Origin: Omnitrophica WOR_2 bacterium RIFCSPLOWO2_01_FULL_41_12
GTDB lineage: Bacteria > Omnitrophota > Gorgyraeia > Gygaellales > Profunditerraquicolaceae
Length of the DNA stretch: 20,467 nt
Direction of reading: 5' to 3'
NCBI GenBank assembly: GCA_001805765.1
Contig: MHGW01000044.1
Location: 1 to 20,467 of the forward strand
In this document: positions 20,438 to 20,467 of the stretch, piece by piece
Numbering within the stretch: position 1 is the stretch's first letter
Layout of the letters: each line of letters starts with the position of its first letter
Translations under genes and position numbers: made by a program
The notes under the pieces: model-generated
Seen by the model: the letters and a program-made list of their open reading frames with translations, nothing else
Told to the model about the DNA's origin: nothing
The model's database searches: none

Positions 20438-20467
20438 TCTTTGCTGTACATCATCGGCATTAAATTC
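20434..20467 (-). CDS. Possible C-terminal tail of an upstream gene (partial)
   Basis: One minus-strand frame entering from the right edge ends at TGA (20436-20434), overlapping the ferredoxin ATG as ATGA. Ten codons are visible (N-L-M-P-M-M-Y-S-K-E). The same 4-base overlap is used at five other gene junctions here, which favours a real upstream gene; a CO dehydrogenase would be the expected neighbour, but ten residues cannot show this. Confidence 0.3.
   Translation of the reverse strand, partial: NLMPMMYSKE

Overview
All genes in this window read leftward (minus strand), so transcription runs from high to low coordinates. The content suggests an anaerobic, autotrophy-capable, AT-leaning bacterium. 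There is a bacterial-type acetyl-CoA synthase (Wood-Ljungdahl pathway), a polyferredoxin and flavoprotein pair, Sec-type signal peptides ending in F-A-Q, a glycogen synthase, and a compact block of housekeeping genes. The combination fits a deep-branching Gram-negative lineage such as Candidatus Omnitrophota. That placement is an inference from gene content; a 16S, ribosomal-protein or AcsB tree would be needed to confirm it.

Region 1 (20467-16535) is an energy and carbon module: a CooF-like ferredoxin with four [4Fe-4S] motifs, an NAD(P)H/FAD oxidoreductase, and AcsB with every A-cluster cysteine present. The genes overlap by 4 and 8 bp. A CO dehydrogenase could lie just upstream, outside the window. 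Region 2 (16534-15601) is a secreted TPR protein behind a near-consensus sigma70 promoter, followed by a short intergenic stretch with two inverted repeats in front of polA.

Region 3 (15600-1) is an almost gapless run of 16 genes whose largest gap is 15 nt. The first half is housekeeping: polA, glgA, coaE, rho, rpmE, prfA, prmC, murA. The second half is tryptophan synthesis: trpG, trpD, trpC, trpF, a zinc-ribbon membrane protein, trpB, trpA. A truncated M16 peptidase follows. The trp part keeps the classical G-D-C-F-B-A order but has no trpE here. RF1 (prfA) and the methyltransferase that modifies its GGQ glutamine (prmC) are adjacent.

The most unusual points are two. First, trpF continues without a stop into a secreted beta-rich domain; the junction is a signal peptide preceded by an in-frame GTG codon, so a second protein could start inside trpF. 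Second, three short tandem arrays of exactly 7-bp units, each with a different unit sequence, lie inside prmC (two) and glgA (one). They encode heptapeptide repeats apparently placed in surface loops.

No tRNA, rRNA, CRISPR array, insertion sequence or convincing intrinsic terminator was seen. No stretch longer than 60 bases lacks a gene.
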